From positions 1 through 64,000 of the forward strand of contig JAHBTK010000001.1 of NCBI GenBank assembly GCA_019638625.1: a DNA stretch of 64,000 bases, read 5' to 3'. The position numbers and the translations under genes are program-made. This stretch comes from Chitinophagaceae bacterium. Its GTDB lineage: Bacteria > Bacteroidota > Bacteroidia > Chitinophagales > Chitinophagaceae. The notes beneath the pieces were generated by a model. It did no database searches and was not told where the DNA came from. It saw only the letters and a program-made list of their open reading frames with translations. Shown here one piece after another: positions 17,317-27,028 of this stretch (positions are counted from its first letter, which is position 1; each line of letters opens with the position of its first letter).

Positions 17317-18795
17317 ATGCGAAAAACGATACTAACGCTATTTTTACTGAACGCCATTCTTTATACGGAAGCCAAAGACTATAACATAGCTGATTTTGGC
17401 GCCAGGGCAGACGGCGTTTATCTGAACACCAGCATCATCCAGGGAGCCATCGACTATATAACTACTCACGGTGGCGGCCGCCTGATCTTTCCCCGGGGTT
17501 CTTACCTTACCGGCAGCATTTACCTGAAGTCCAATGTAATCCTTCACCTGGAGAGTGATGCCGTGTTGCTCGGTTCTGTGAATGTTTTTGATTATGTAAA
17601 AGATCCCTATATCGGTTGGATGTCTATGATCTTTGCATTAAAGCAGGAAAATATCGGCATCACCGGGAAGGGAATGATAGATGGCAGGGGATTTTATACG
17701 GCGAATAATATGGTAAGCAATATCCATAAAGGAATATTTACGGATCCCCTGAAACTGGACCGGCCAAACGAAACCAACCGTCCGCAGAATATCTATTTCA
17801 GGGAATGTGAGAATATTATTATTACCGGCATCATGCTGAAGGACCCGGCAAGCTGGAACCAGACCTACGATCAATGTAGAAATATTTATGTAGACAGCAT
17901 TCGTGTGGATGCCAAAAACTACTGGAATAATGATGGGATTGATATCGTAGACTGCAGCGATGTAGTGATTAAAAATTCTTTTTTTGACGCGGCGGATGAT
18001 GTGATCTGTTTTAAGTCGCATGATGCTACTAAGATTTGTGAAAATGTAGTGGTGGATAATTGTGTGGGGCGTTCCAGCGCGAATGGTTTAAAGTTCGGGA
18101 CGGTTTCCCGTGGTGGTTTCCGCAATTTTAAGGTAACCAACCTTACGATTTATGACACCTACCGGTCCGCTATCACCTTTGCGGCAGTGGACGGCGGTAT
18201 TATAGAGAACATCGTTGTGGATGGTGTAAAGTCCACCAATACCGGCAATGTTATTTACCTGCGGATAGGAGACAGGTGGAGTCAGAACAAAGTGCCTTAT
18301 ATGAAAGACATTGTAATTAAAAACGTATATGCTGAAGTACCCGCCGGTAAGCCGGATGCCGGTTACCTGTACGAGGGTCCGGTAGAGGACCTGCCCAGGA
18401 ATATTTCTCCTGCCAGCATTGTAGGGCTACCGCAGCATAAGATCAAAAATGTGATCCTGGAGAATATCACCATTGTATATCCCGGCGGTTCCAACCCGAA
18501 CTATGCCTACCGGGGCCTTTCCAAAGCCGAACTGGATAGTATACCCGAAATGCCGGCTGCCTACCCGGAATTTTCTCAGTTTAAAGAATTGCCCGCCTGG
18601 GGATTTTACCTGCGGCATGCGGAGGATATCACATTCAGGAACATTACGTTGACGGCTGAAAAAAAAGAATACCGGCCGGCAATAGTCGCCGACGATGTGA
18701 AGAATATTTTCTTTGAAAAAGTGGAAGTGCAGGAGCCTGAGAGTAAAAAGAAAAACCAGATCTTTTTACACAATTCTACCAGAAGAAAAAAATAA
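17317..18795 (+). CDS. Glycoside hydrolase family 28 (polygalacturonase-like)
   Basis: A 492-residue secreted right-handed beta-helix protein with a signal peptide (cleavage near TEA, about 19). DFGARADGVYLNTSIIQGAID and GGGRLIFPRGSYLTGSIYLKS are the standard N-terminal GH28 segment. Catalytic-region motifs are NNDGID (about 203, for NTDG), ADDVICFKS (about 226, the two Asp) and LRIGDRW (about 311, for the RIK region). The usual GHG segment reads SANGLKFGT, without His. That variant is common in Bacteroidota members acting on decorated pectin, so the enzyme may well be active. The substrate is likely a galacturonan-type side chain. A shorter paralogue follows 21 bases later. Confidence 0.88.
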   Translation: MRKTILTLFLLNAILYTEAKDYNIADFGARADGVYLNTSIIQGAIDYITTHGGGRLIFPRGSYLTGSIYLKSNVILHLESDAVLLGSVNVFDYVKDPYIGWMSMIFALKQENIGITGKGMIDGRGFYTANNMVSNIHKGIFTDPLKLDRPNETNRPQNIYFRECENIIITGIMLKDPASWNQTYDQCRNIYVDSIRVDAKNYWNNDGIDIVDCSDVVIKNSFFDAADDVICFKSHDATKICENVVVDNCVGRSSANGLKFGTVSRGGFRNFKVTNLTIYDTYRSAITFAAVDGGIIENIVVDGVKSTNTGNVIYLRIGDRWSQNKVPYMKDIVIKNVYAEVPAGKPDAGYLYEGPVEDLPRNISPASIVGLPQHKIKNVILENITIVYPGGSNPNYAYRGLSKAELDSIPEMPAAYPEFSQFKELPAWGFYLRHAEDITFRNITLTAEKKEYRPAIVADDVKNIFFEKVEVQEPESKKKNQIFLHNSTRRKK

Positions 18796-18816
18796 CCCAT
18801 CCCAAAAACCGGAACA

Positions 18817-19560
18817 ATGAATTACCATAAAATAGTTAATGCGATACTGGTTGTTTTTTTATTGCCACTGACCAGCCTGGCAAAGGACTACAACGCCTCA
18901 TTATTTGGTGTGAAATCAGACGGGCTGACGTTAAATACCCGTTCTATTCAAAAGGGGATTGACTTTATTAGCGCCAACGGCGGTGGGCGTCTCGTGTTTT
19001 ATGTTGGCCGGTATCTTACCGGCAGCATCCGGTTGAAGAGTAATGTTACGATCAAACTGGAGGAAGGGGCGGTATTGGTGGCGGCTCCCTCCATTTATGA
19101 TTATAATTCTTCCGCAGGTATAAAAGCCCTGGTGTCAGCCGAGGGGCAGAAGAATATCGGCATCTCCGGCAAAGGAGTAATTGAAGGCCGGGGAACCCTG
19201 TTGCTGAAAAATATGGATGAATTAAAAGTCAGGGGATTCCTGCTCGATTCGCTGACTGTTCAGCCGGCATTGTTAGGATTCAGCAATTGTTCGCAGATCG
19301 CTATTGACTCCGTAAATATGATTGATGCGGCAGGCGCCGTTCAGCGCTTTAGCAACTGCAATGATATTAAGATTGCTACCATCACGATCAAAAGCAATAA
19401 CAGTAATGATCCCGCGGTAGTTTTTTCGGAGAATACCGGGGTGTATTTTATACACTCTTATGTGGAAGTACCCGGTAAACCGATGGTATGGACCGGGGAT
19501 AGCAGGGAACTGAAACTGGAGAAAACAATTGACAGCAAAGGAAGCGCCTTACAGCCCTGA
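18817..19560 (+). CDS. Short GH28-like beta-helix protein, probably non-catalytic
   Basis: A 247-residue secreted paralogue of the preceding gene, starting 21 bases after it. The N-terminal 120 residues align clearly (KDYNASLFGVKSDGLTLNT, then GGGRLVFYVGRYLTGSIRLKS, then GISGKGVIEGRG), and beta-helix rungs continue to about residue 225. The GH28 NTDG and DD motifs are absent; in their place are NCSQIAIDSVNMIDAAGAV and NCNDIKIATITI. It is half the length of a GH28 enzyme but shows no frameshift and ends in a natural-looking tail, so it looks like a shortened carbohydrate-binding or accessory form rather than debris. Confidence 0.75.
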   Translation: MNYHKIVNAILVVFLLPLTSLAKDYNASLFGVKSDGLTLNTRSIQKGIDFISANGGGRLVFYVGRYLTGSIRLKSNVTIKLEEGAVLVAAPSIYDYNSSAGIKALVSAEGQKNIGISGKGVIEGRGTLLLKNMDELKVRGFLLDSLTVQPALLGFSNCSQIAIDSVNMIDAAGAVQRFSNCNDIKIATITIKSNNSNDPAVVFSENTGVYFIHSYVEVPGKPMVWTGDSRELKLEKTIDSKGSALQP

Positions 19561-19700
19561 CACCGGTTTTATAGGTTTTGTATCACCTCCGGGTATCATT
19601 TGTTAACTGGCGCTTTGTCCGGTTCTGTTAATGTATGCTAATTTAATTCGGATTATCGCCGCTTTTCGTCCAAATATTCATGAACCCCTGTTCGGAATAG

Positions 19701-19708
19701 TAGTTTTG
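19701..19708 (+). promoter_or_regulatory. Possible -7 box of the OmpA-like gene
   Basis: TAGTTTTG matches the Bacteroidota TAnnTTTG box 37 bases before the ATG at 19745. No good TTG element is seen at the expected -33 distance, so the call is weak. Confidence 0.35.
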
Positions 19709-19744
19709 TTCGCCTGATGCAAGTATAAATACGGGCACTGACAT

Positions 19745-20419
19745 ATGAAGAACATTACCATTATTATAGTAAGTGTTATATTGGCGAATTTAAAGCTCTC
19801 CCCAGCCTTGAATGACAAGCTTATTACGAACCATCCGGTCAAAGGGGAAGAGTTGGTTATGGAGGATATTATAATCCCGGAAAAGACATTATCGGGTATT
19901 GCTCCTTCGGAGGAAGAGGAGCCGGCTCCTCTTCCGGAAGAAAAATCTTATAAAGAGAACGCGCCCGCCGGAGGCGAAAATATCGGCTCAAAATTCCGGA
20001 CCCGGAAAATGATCAATATACAATCTGCGGAAAATGTTGCCAACCGCACACTTCATCAGCAATTGGCCAAAAGCGACCGGGTGGCGCTGGCGGAAAATGT
20101 TCTTTTTGACTTTGACAGGTATGATGTGCGGAACAGCGACGAATTCAATAAAATACTGGCAATTGCAGACGACCTGATCTTCCATCCGGAACTGAAAGTG
20201 AGCTTATCCGGCAATACTGATCATATAGGCTCTGATTACTACAACGATGTTCTTTCTTACAACCGCGTGGAGAACGTGAAAGCCTACCTGCTCGAAATCG
20301 GTGTTTCGGCAGACCAGATCACGGTTTCGTTCAATGGTGAAGAAATGCCGGCAGCGGACAATGATACGGATGATGGCAGGGCCGAAAACAGAAGGGTGGA
20401 AATGTTCCTGTATCAGTAG
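19745..20419 (+). CDS. OmpA-family protein
   Basis: A 224-residue exported protein. A short hydrophobic N-terminus (IIIVSVILANLKLSPA) acts as signal, followed by an acidic, proline-rich linker (EEEEPAPLPEEKS) to about residue 85. The C-terminal 115 residues are an OmpA-like peptidoglycan-binding domain: LFDFDRYDVRNSD, LSGNTDHIGSDYYNDVLSYNR and GRAENRRVEMF. Asp and Arg in the last two motifs are the residues that grip diaminopimelate. The domain would tether the protein to the cell wall. There is no beta-barrel. It stands alone between two unrelated transcription units. Confidence 0.88.
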   Translation: MKNITIIIVSVILANLKLSPALNDKLITNHPVKGEELVMEDIIIPEKTLSGIAPSEEEEPAPLPEEKSYKENAPAGGENIGSKFRTRKMINIQSAENVANRTLHQQLAKSDRVALAENVLFDFDRYDVRNSDEFNKILAIADDLIFHPELKVSLSGNTDHIGSDYYNDVLSYNRVENVKAYLLEIGVSADQITVSFNGEEMPAADNDTDDGRAENRRVEMFLYQ

Positions 20420-20930
20420 CCTCCGGGAAATAGTTAAACACAGAAGCATATTGTAGAAAGTTGCAGGAGCTTTTTCCGTACCTCTTCAGAGACCCGATCA
20501 TGACAGAGTACAACACATATGATATGGCGAATATATCTTCGTAATGTATAATAATACTTTATTTTTTTTATTAAATATTTATTTAGTGTAAAATACCCCA
20601 GTCTGCAAAATGCAATCCGCAATCCGCCCTTATATAAAAGCTCCTATCAACCCGGGCTTACACAAATTTCCGCCCAGGAGATACCACAAATTTTGTATGG
20701 CGGTAAAAAGTTATCCCCAAAGGCTCTCATAAGGGTCATTCAGTCGAATATTTATTTAGAACGATATTTAAGGACGAACTACATTAGAATTACAGGGCAT
20801 ATGACTCTCTATTGTTGCTGCAGACAGGTTAATTTGACAGGGAGAGCAGAAAAAAGTGGTTATAGTTGACCGTGTTACAGTTGTACAGCTTATATTTAGT
20901 AACTTTTTTCAAATTCCTAACGCTCGTTTT
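20420..20930. other. Long AT-rich intergenic region
   Basis: No gene is seen. A 13-base direct repeat, AATATTTATTTAG, occurs at 20574-20586 and 20747-20759. The far end carries the probable promoter of the cupredoxin gene. Reading continues open from 20856 in the frame of the next gene, but the lipoprotein signal begins at 20931, so this part is taken as leader. Confidence 0.4.
20833..20868 (+). promoter_or_regulatory. Possible promoter of the cupredoxin/propeller gene
   Basis: TTTG at 20833-20836 and TATAGTTG at 20861-20868 resemble the -33 and -7 boxes (one mismatch in the second), with a 24-base gap that is slightly long. The start codon follows at 20931. Confidence 0.35.
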
Positions 20931-23705
20931 ATGAGATTGTTTCTGCCGGCTGCGTTCTTATGCTGCTTTATTGTTTTTTATACCGGGTGTAAAAGTCCCG
21001 CCTCTTCTGATGAAACCAACAAAATTGACAGGGAATATGTTCTGGACTCCAAAATGACCGGCTACACCGGCGTTGGAGGCGATATAGATGGACTCCGGAA
21101 CCCTGTGTTGCGTGCTAAAAAAGGCGAAAGGGTACGTGTCCTTCTGGTGAACGGTGAGTTGATGTCACACGATATTGTTTTTGAAAAGTCCGGTGTAAAA
21201 AGTATTCCTATTGTGCAGAAAGGTGATACCACCAGCGTGGTAATAGAAGCCAATGAAGACGATATTTATTTCTGCAGTATACCCGGGCACCGCCAGGTAA
21301 TGAACGGTCGCCTGGAAATTGTGGAAAGTTTTGAAGTAACAGTTGTTGATGATGGCGTGTCGCCCCGAAAGAACGGCAGACCTTTGAACCTGGGCTTTGA
21401 GAGAGGCAGCCTGCAGGATTGGAAAGCCAGTGGCGAGGCCTTCGGCGCTAAATCCGTTTCTTTTGACCCGGCGCCGATGTATCCCGATTCAATGACCCTG
21501 GAACAGGACGGGGACTACTACGTAAGCAGTGGTGGCACCAATGGTTACCAGTTAAAAGGTGTCCTCACTTCCGAATCTTTTGAGGTCACTCATCCCTGGG
21601 CTTCATTCAAGGTGTCTGGTGGAGCGGTGGAAGGCGCACGGGTCGAACTGGTGCTGGAAGATTCTTCCAGGCCTTTTTTCCAGATATCCGGACCGGTGAT
21701 AGAAAGTCATATCAGGGGTCCAAGACAGGGTGTATTTCGCCCGGTCGTGGTGGATCTGCAGCCTTATATCGGCAGGAAGATGTTTATCCGGCTGGTAGAT
21801 GAGGATAACGGTAAAGTACCTGAAATTCATTATATCCGGGATAACCGGTGGGCGCATGTAGCATTCGACAATTTTCGCTTTCACCAGGATCGCCCCAGGT
21901 ATTTTAATGAACTGCGTCCGGAAGATATCGTGATCCTGCCGGCGAGAGATTATGTACCACATTCCGGTCTATCCGGCGCCGATGCTGTAAAAGCAATGAC
22001 TGTTCCGGAAGGTTTTTCCGTGCAGTTGGCGGCGTCTGAACCGGAGATTCTGAAACCTATCACTTTTGCACTGGACGACAGGGGACGACTGTGGGTGGTG
22101 GAATCTCAAACCTACCCTGAGCGTGCAGAAGAAGGAAAGGGAAGAGACCGGATCCTGATTTTTGAAGATACAGATGGCAACGGCACCCTGGATAGCAAAA
22201 AGGTCTTTATAGACGGGCTTAACCTGGTAAGCGGAATTGAGGTAGGTTTCGGTGGCGTATGGGTGGGAGCAGCCCCCTACTTTATGTTTATACCAATAGA
22301 TGAAACCGGTGACAAACCGGCCGGTAAACCGGAAATACTACTGGATGGCTGGGGTTATGAGGATACGCATGAAACATTGAATACCTTCCGCTGGGGGCCT
22401 GACGGCTGGTTGTATGGCGTGCATGGGGTGTTTACACACTCCAATGTGGGTAAACCCGGTGCATCCGACGCTGACCGGACGCGTATCAACGCGGGTGTAT
22501 GGCGCTATCATCCTGCAAAGCATCAGTTTGAAGTATTTGCCCATGGAACCAGCAATCCGTGGGGGTTGGATTTTAATGATTACGGGCATGCCTTTATTAC
22601 CGCCTGCGTGATACCGCATCTTTATCATATGGTACAGGGCGGACGTTATTTCCGCCAGGGAGGCAAACATTTTAATGAACATACCTACGATGATATCAAA
22701 ACCATTGCTGATCATGTGCATTGGGTAGGCAAGGCTGGTCCACATGCAGCCAACTTCCGTTCGGGTTCAGTTGGGGGTGGTCATGCCCATGCGGGCGCTA
22801 TGTTCTATCTGGGCAATAAGAACTGGGGAATGGACAGGAATGCCATTTTCATGAATAACCTCCATGGGCACAGAGTAAATATGGATATGCTGAGCCGGAG
22901 CGGCTCCGGTTATACAGCCAGCCATGGTAAAGACTTTATTTTAAGAAATGATACCTGGTCGCTTTGGCTGAATTTTCATATTGCTCCCAGCGGATCGGTA
23001 TTTGTGATCGACTGGTACGATCAAAACCAATGTCATAACCCCAATCCTGATGTTCACAATAAGACCCTCGGACGTATTTTCAGGATCTCGCATAAGGATG
23101 ATAAATGGGAGCCGGTAGACCTTTCAAAGAAAACCAACGCAGAGCTGGTGGCGCTGCAACTGCATGAAAATGAATTTTACGTGCGTCACGCCCGCCGGTT
23201 GTTGCAGGAACGGGGAGTGGATAAAGAAGTGCATGAGGGGTTGTGGAAGATATTAAAGGAGAACCCGGATATAACCAGGAAATTGCGGGCGCTGTGGGGA
23301 CTGCATGTTACCAAAGGGATCAGTGAACAGCAGTTGCTGGAACTGTTGAGCCATAATGAGGAACATATCCGGGCCTGGGCGATACAACTGCTGTCTGAAG
23401 AAAAAGTATCTTCAGATGCTCAGCAACGCCTGGAAGCTTTGTCGAAAAATGAGGGATCGGCCCTGGTTCGCCTGTACATTGCATCTGCGCTGCAAAGAAT
23501 GGAACCTGCGCAACGATGGAATATTGTCAAAAATCTTACCGCGAAAGATATTGATAACAGTGATCCCAATATACCCTTGCTTGTCTGGTACGGGTTTGAA
23601 CCCCTGCTTGCGATCGACGCTGCGAAAGCGACAGCCATTGCCAAAGAGTCCGGGATGCTAAATATTGCTGTTTACGCGGAACAAAGGTTGCAGAATAAAC
23701 AGTAA
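20931..23705 (+). CDS. Cupredoxin plus PVC-type propeller (TIGR02604-like) lipoprotein
   Basis: A 924-residue lipoprotein; the start is set at ATG 20931 because the lipobox YTGC (Cys20) then lies at a normal distance. Residues 35-132 form a type 1 copper domain with ligands His80, Cys115, His120 and Met124 (FCSIPGHRQVMNG). A beta-sandwich segment follows. From about 370 the membrane-bound dehydrogenase propeller of TIGR02604 proteins is clear (GFSVQLAASEPEILKP, RGRLWVVESQTYPER, FRWGPDGWLYGVHGVF). The C-terminal 170 residues are HEAT-like helices. The CxxCH haem of many relatives is absent, so electrons would pass by copper. It probably oxidises a carbohydrate in the periplasm and belongs functionally with the cytochrome module at 49041-55040. 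Confidence 0.82.
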   Translation: MRLFLPAAFLCCFIVFYTGCKSPASSDETNKIDREYVLDSKMTGYTGVGGDIDGLRNPVLRAKKGERVRVLLVNGELMSHDIVFEKSGVKSIPIVQKGDTTSVVIEANEDDIYFCSIPGHRQVMNGRLEIVESFEVTVVDDGVSPRKNGRPLNLGFERGSLQDWKASGEAFGAKSVSFDPAPMYPDSMTLEQDGDYYVSSGGTNGYQLKGVLTSESFEVTHPWASFKVSGGAVEGARVELVLEDSSRPFFQISGPVIESHIRGPRQGVFRPVVVDLQPYIGRKMFIRLVDEDNGKVPEIHYIRDNRWAHVAFDNFRFHQDRPRYFNELRPEDIVILPARDYVPHSGLSGADAVKAMTVPEGFSVQLAASEPEILKPITFALDDRGRLWVVESQTYPERAEEGKGRDRILIFEDTDGNGTLDSKKVFIDGLNLVSGIEVGFGGVWVGAAPYFMFIPIDETGDKPAGKPEILLDGWGYEDTHETLNTFRWGPDGWLYGVHGVFTHSNVGKPGASDADRTRINAGVWRYHPAKHQFEVFAHGTSNPWGLDFNDYGHAFITACVIPHLYHMVQGGRYFRQGGKHFNEHTYDDIKTIADHVHWVGKAGPHAANFRSGSVGGGHAHAGAMFYLGNKNWGMDRNAIFMNNLHGHRVNMDMLSRSGSGYTASHGKDFILRNDTWSLWLNFHIAPSGSVFVIDWYDQNQCHNPNPDVHNKTLGRIFRISHKDDKWEPVDLSKKTNAELVALQLHENEFYVRHARRLLQERGVDKEVHEGLWKILKENPDITRKLRALWGLHVTKGISEQQLLELLSHNEEHIRAWAIQLLSEEKVSSDAQQRLEALSKNEGSALVRLYIASALQRMEPAQRWNIVKNLTAKDIDNSDPNIPLLVWYGFEPLLAIDAAKATAIAKESGMLNIAVYAEQRLQNKQ

Positions 23706-23826
23706 ACTATTTGAGAAAGAAACAAACCTGTTTTAGCATCATAGCTGGGAGTTCTTAGCCCCCTGGCTTGTTCAGATAAGCGCGGCAGACCTGGAAATGA
23801 AGCTTCATCATGGTTTGTTCCCCTGG

Positions 23827-25128
23827 TTACCAGTGTGCAAAATCTGTTTCGTAATTGCCGTGAATGCGTTCGGCGGGCGGGTTGAAGTATCCATATTTTA
23901 CCTGCGGAAACTCTTCATGAATTAACTCCATCAATTGTTTTACGCCGATATATTCTCCTGTTTCATATTGCCCTATTTTGCCCATGTACCAGTCCGGGTC
24001 AATGTTGAAATTACGCCACTGGATCATGCTCAGGTCTGTGTCTTTGATCAATTTTCTCAGGGCTTCATACTCCTCCACGCTGTCCGTCATACCGGGGAAT
24101 ACAAAATAGTTGATAGAGGTCCAGCCATTATAACGCCGTACTACCTTCAGGCTTTCCACTATATCCTCAAAACTGTAATTGTTGGGTCGGTAATAGGCTT
24201 CATATACATGTTTACGGGCGGAGTTGGTGCTTACGCGGATGCTGTTGAGACCCGCTTCACAAAGTGCCTGCACGGCAGCCGGTTTGGAACCGTTGGTGTT
24301 GATATTGATGCTCCCGTTGGGGGTGTGTTTGCGGATCTCCCGGATAGCTTTACCGATGGTTTCCCACATCAGCAGTGGCTCACCCTCGCAACCCTGTCCA
24401 AAACTGACCAGGGGAAATGGCGCTGTTTGTAAGTGAGGCACTGTAAACTCCACTATTTCTTCCGGGGTAGGCTTAAACGTTAGCCTGTCCTGGGTAGCCG
24501 GTATGGCTTCGTCTTCCGGCTGAAAGGAGATACAGCCCACGCAGTTGGCATTGCAGGCAGGAGAGGAGGGAACCGGGCATTCCCAGCGGCCCATAAAATA
24601 ATTTCGGGCAGCAGGACAATGATAGGTATTGCAACAGTTGTCTGCCAGGTGTTTTACCAGCCGGTTATGCGGGTAAGCGTTCAGCAACTGTTCTAAGCCG
24701 GATTGTATACTGTTGTCATTATAACCGCGACATTCCTGTCGTATATCCTGCTCAACCCGCACTGCCGGTACATAGAATTTATCGTTGTGCCAACCCGCCG
24801 CGGTATAACAAAATAACGGTAACAAGGGTGCCCCGGGTTCTGATTCGTAGGCGGCCAGGTACAGACCGGTGTACGCAGGGGGTATAAAGGCCGCTACCGC
24901 CCAACCCTTTTCGCACAGGCGCATTTCACCTGTTTTTACATCAAGCCCTATGCCTCTTCTTCCGGGCAACTCGTACAGGGAGCCTCCATCCGGTAATTCT
25001 ATCCAGTCTCCTTCCGGAACAGGTATAGCGTCCCATCCGGTTCTGCCGATGGTGTAGAGTGATGTGTCTTCAAATATATTACCCTTACCATCCGAGTATA
25101 ACAGATATGGAGATTCCTGTAATATCAT
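23827..25128 (-). CDS. Radical SAM protein
   Basis: A 433-residue enzyme. The iron-sulfur motif CNANCVGC (Cys192, Cys196, Cys199; CxxxCxxC) is followed by the SAM-binding glycine region SFGQGCEGEPLLMW and strands ININTNGS and IRVSTNSARKHVYEAYY, the normal TIM-barrel order. The first 190 residues are an unusual N-terminal extension ending in a Cys-rich stretch (NCCNTYHC, RWEC) that could bind a second cluster or zinc. Activating-enzyme-like features point to a modifying or maturase role, but the substrate is unknown. It stands alone and is convergent with the cupredoxin gene. Confidence 0.88.
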   Translation of the reverse strand: MILQESPYLLYSDGKGNIFEDTSLYTIGRTGWDAIPVPEGDWIELPDGGSLYELPGRRGIGLDVKTGEMRLCEKGWAVAAFIPPAYTGLYLAAYESEPGAPLLPLFCYTAAGWHNDKFYVPAVRVEQDIRQECRGYNDNSIQSGLEQLLNAYPHNRLVKHLADNCCNTYHCPAARNYFMGRWECPVPSSPACNANCVGCISFQPEDEAIPATQDRLTFKPTPEEIVEFTVPHLQTAPFPLVSFGQGCEGEPLLMWETIGKAIREIRKHTPNGSININTNGSKPAAVQALCEAGLNSIRVSTNSARKHVYEAYYRPNNYSFEDIVESLKVVRRYNGWTSINYFVFPGMTDSVEEYEALRKLIKDTDLSMIQWRNFNIDPDWYMGKIGQYETGEYIGVKQLMELIHEEFPQVKYGYFNPPAERIHGNYETDFAHW

Positions 25129-25200
25129 TCAATCTTTTTCAGTTATTCAAATTATGTATGTGCATGCCTAAAATAGGGTAAAAAAAGCCCGTTACTGATT

Positions 25201-25344
25201 ATGGGGCAAATTAATCAAAAGTTAGAGAACCGGGCGCGTCGTATTTTCCCGGAAGCCTTAAAAAAGCAAATAGTAAAAGGGCTGGTGCATAAACGCCCTG
25301 GTTTACAGCAGGTGGTATTGGAGCATCAGGTAAGCCGTACTTAG
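25201..25344 (+). pseudogene. Truncated transposase-like HTH fragment
   Basis: ATG at 25201 opens 47 codons ending in TAG at 25342-25344. The peptide reads RRIFPEALKKQIVKGLV and ends in VVLEHQVSRT, which resembles the start of IS3-type orfA transposases (RRxFxxEFKxxxV ... EYxVSRTxxYKW) up to the second helix of the HTH. There the frame stops. No inverted repeats or rest of the element are seen, so it is either a remnant or a chance likeness. Confidence 0.45.
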
Positions 25345-25377
25345 CTTTGCCGTCGGTTACCTGCCTGCCACTTCCCC

Positions 25378-27006
25378 TTACACCTGGAACACACCGGTTT
25401 TGAAATCACCGGAGACCGGTGCATGGTTTGCAGCAGCAATACCTTCCGAAATCAGCATACGGGTTTGCGCCGGGTCAATAATATCGTCTATCCATAGCCG
25501 TGCCGCCGCGTAGTAGGGAGTGGTTTGTTGTTCGTACCTGCTTTTTATTTCTTCCAGTAGCCTTTTCTCTTCTGCCGGATCTATCACCCGGCCTTTGGCT
25601 TTTAAAGTGCCTACCTGTATCTGCAGGAGTGTTTTGGCGGCTTGCTCGCCTCCCATTACAGCTATTTTAGCAGAAGGCCATGCGTAAATGAATCGGGGAT
25701 CATAGGCTTTGCCACACATGGCGTAGTTGCCGGCGCCATAAGAGTTGCCAATCACAACGGTTATTTTGGGCACAACAGAGTTAGCCACTGCATTCACCAT
25801 TTTAGCGCCGTCTTTTATGATGCCCGAATGTTCGCTGCGGCTACCCACCATAAAACCCGTAACATCCTGCAGGAATACCAGCGGGATCTTTTTCTGATTG
25901 CAGTTCATAATAAAACGGGCAGCCTTGTCCGCACTGTCATTGTAGATCACTCCACCCATTTGCACTTCTCCTTTTTTTCTTTTCACCACTTTTCGCTGGT
26001 TGGCTACAATGCCTACCGCCCAGCCATCAATACGCGCATACCCGCATACAATAGTTTGTCCATAGTCTTTTTTGAACTGATCAAATTCTGAATTATCTAC
26101 GATATGCTCAATCACTTCCAGCATATCGTATGGTTTGGAAGCGTCTGCCGGGATAATACCGTAGATGTCTTTTATATTCTTCCGGGGCGGTTTGCTTTTC
26201 GCCCGGTCAAACCCTGCCGTTGACCCGCGCCCCAGTTTACTAAATATCTTTTTTATTTCGTCCAGGCATTCCTGTTCGGTTTTGAACCTGTAGTCGGCAA
26301 TACCGCTGATCTCCGTATGGGTCACTGCTCCGCCGAGTGTTTCTATGTCCACCTCTTCCCCAATAGCTGCTTTTACCAGGTAAGGGCCTGCCAGGAAAAT
26401 AGACCCGTTGTTTTCCACCATCAGTGTTTCATCGCTCATAATGGGCAGGTAGGCGCCTCCTGCTACACAGGCGCCCATTACCGCGGCCACCTGTGTAATA
26501 CCCATAGCGCTCATACGGGCATTGTTTCTGAATATCCTGCCAAAATGTTCCTTGTCCGGGAAAATTTCATCCTGCATCGGAAGGAAAACGCCTGCGCTGT
26601 CTACCAGGTAAATTATTGGCAGATTGTTTTCCATAGCTATTTCCTGCATCCGGAGATTTTTTTTGCCGGTTATCGGAAACCAGGCACCTGCTTTTACTGT
26701 CTGGTCGTTAGCGACAATCACACATTGCCGGCCGCTGACATACCCTACGCCCGCTACCGTGCCGCCGGCAGGACAACCGCCTTCCGCTTCATACATTTCG
26801 TATCCTGCAAAAGCGCCAATTTCTACAAAAGGTTTGTCCGCGTCGCATAAATATTCAATGCGTTCCCGGGCGGTCAATTTGTTCCTTTCTTTTTGTTTGT
26901 CTATGGCTTTTTTGCCACCACCCATGTATATGCCCGCCAGTTTCATTTTCACCTGGCTGTAAGCCATTTTCAGGGCGTCTTCATTTTTATTCCGTTCGAT
27001 ATCCAT
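25378..27006 (-). CDS. Acyl-CoA carboxylase beta subunit (carboxyltransferase)
   Basis: A 542-residue biotin-dependent carboxyltransferase subunit of the propionyl/methylcrotonyl-CoA carboxylase family. Both crotonase-like halves are present: N-terminal KLTARERIEYLCD, SAGVFLPMQDEIFPDKEHFGRIF, VMGACVAGGAYLPIMSDET and FLAGPYLVKAAIGEEV; C-terminal VCGYARIDGWAVGIVANQ, FLQDVTGFMVGS, SYGAGNYAMCGKAYDPRF and MGGEQAA. The FLPMQDEIFPD loop and GPYLVKAA segment are closest to methylcrotonyl-CoA carboxylase, which would place it in leucine breakdown. The biotin-carrying alpha subunit is not in the window, so the substrate is uncertain. Confidence 0.92.
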   Translation of the reverse strand: MDIERNKNEDALKMAYSQVKMKLAGIYMGGGKKAIDKQKERNKLTARERIEYLCDADKPFVEIGAFAGYEMYEAEGGCPAGGTVAGVGYVSGRQCVIVANDQTVKAGAWFPITGKKNLRMQEIAMENNLPIIYLVDSAGVFLPMQDEIFPDKEHFGRIFRNNARMSAMGITQVAAVMGACVAGGAYLPIMSDETLMVENNGSIFLAGPYLVKAAIGEEVDIETLGGAVTHTEISGIADYRFKTEQECLDEIKKIFSKLGRGSTAGFDRAKSKPPRKNIKDIYGIIPADASKPYDMLEVIEHIVDNSEFDQFKKDYGQTIVCGYARIDGWAVGIVANQRKVVKRKKGEVQMGGVIYNDSADKAARFIMNCNQKKIPLVFLQDVTGFMVGSRSEHSGIIKDGAKMVNAVANSVVPKITVVIGNSYGAGNYAMCGKAYDPRFIYAWPSAKIAVMGGEQAAKTLLQIQVGTLKAKGRVIDPAEEKRLLEEIKSRYEQQTTPYYAAARLWIDDIIDPAQTRMLISEGIAAANHAPVSGDFKTGVFQV

Positions 27007-27028
27007 ATCTAAACATTTAACAAAAGCA

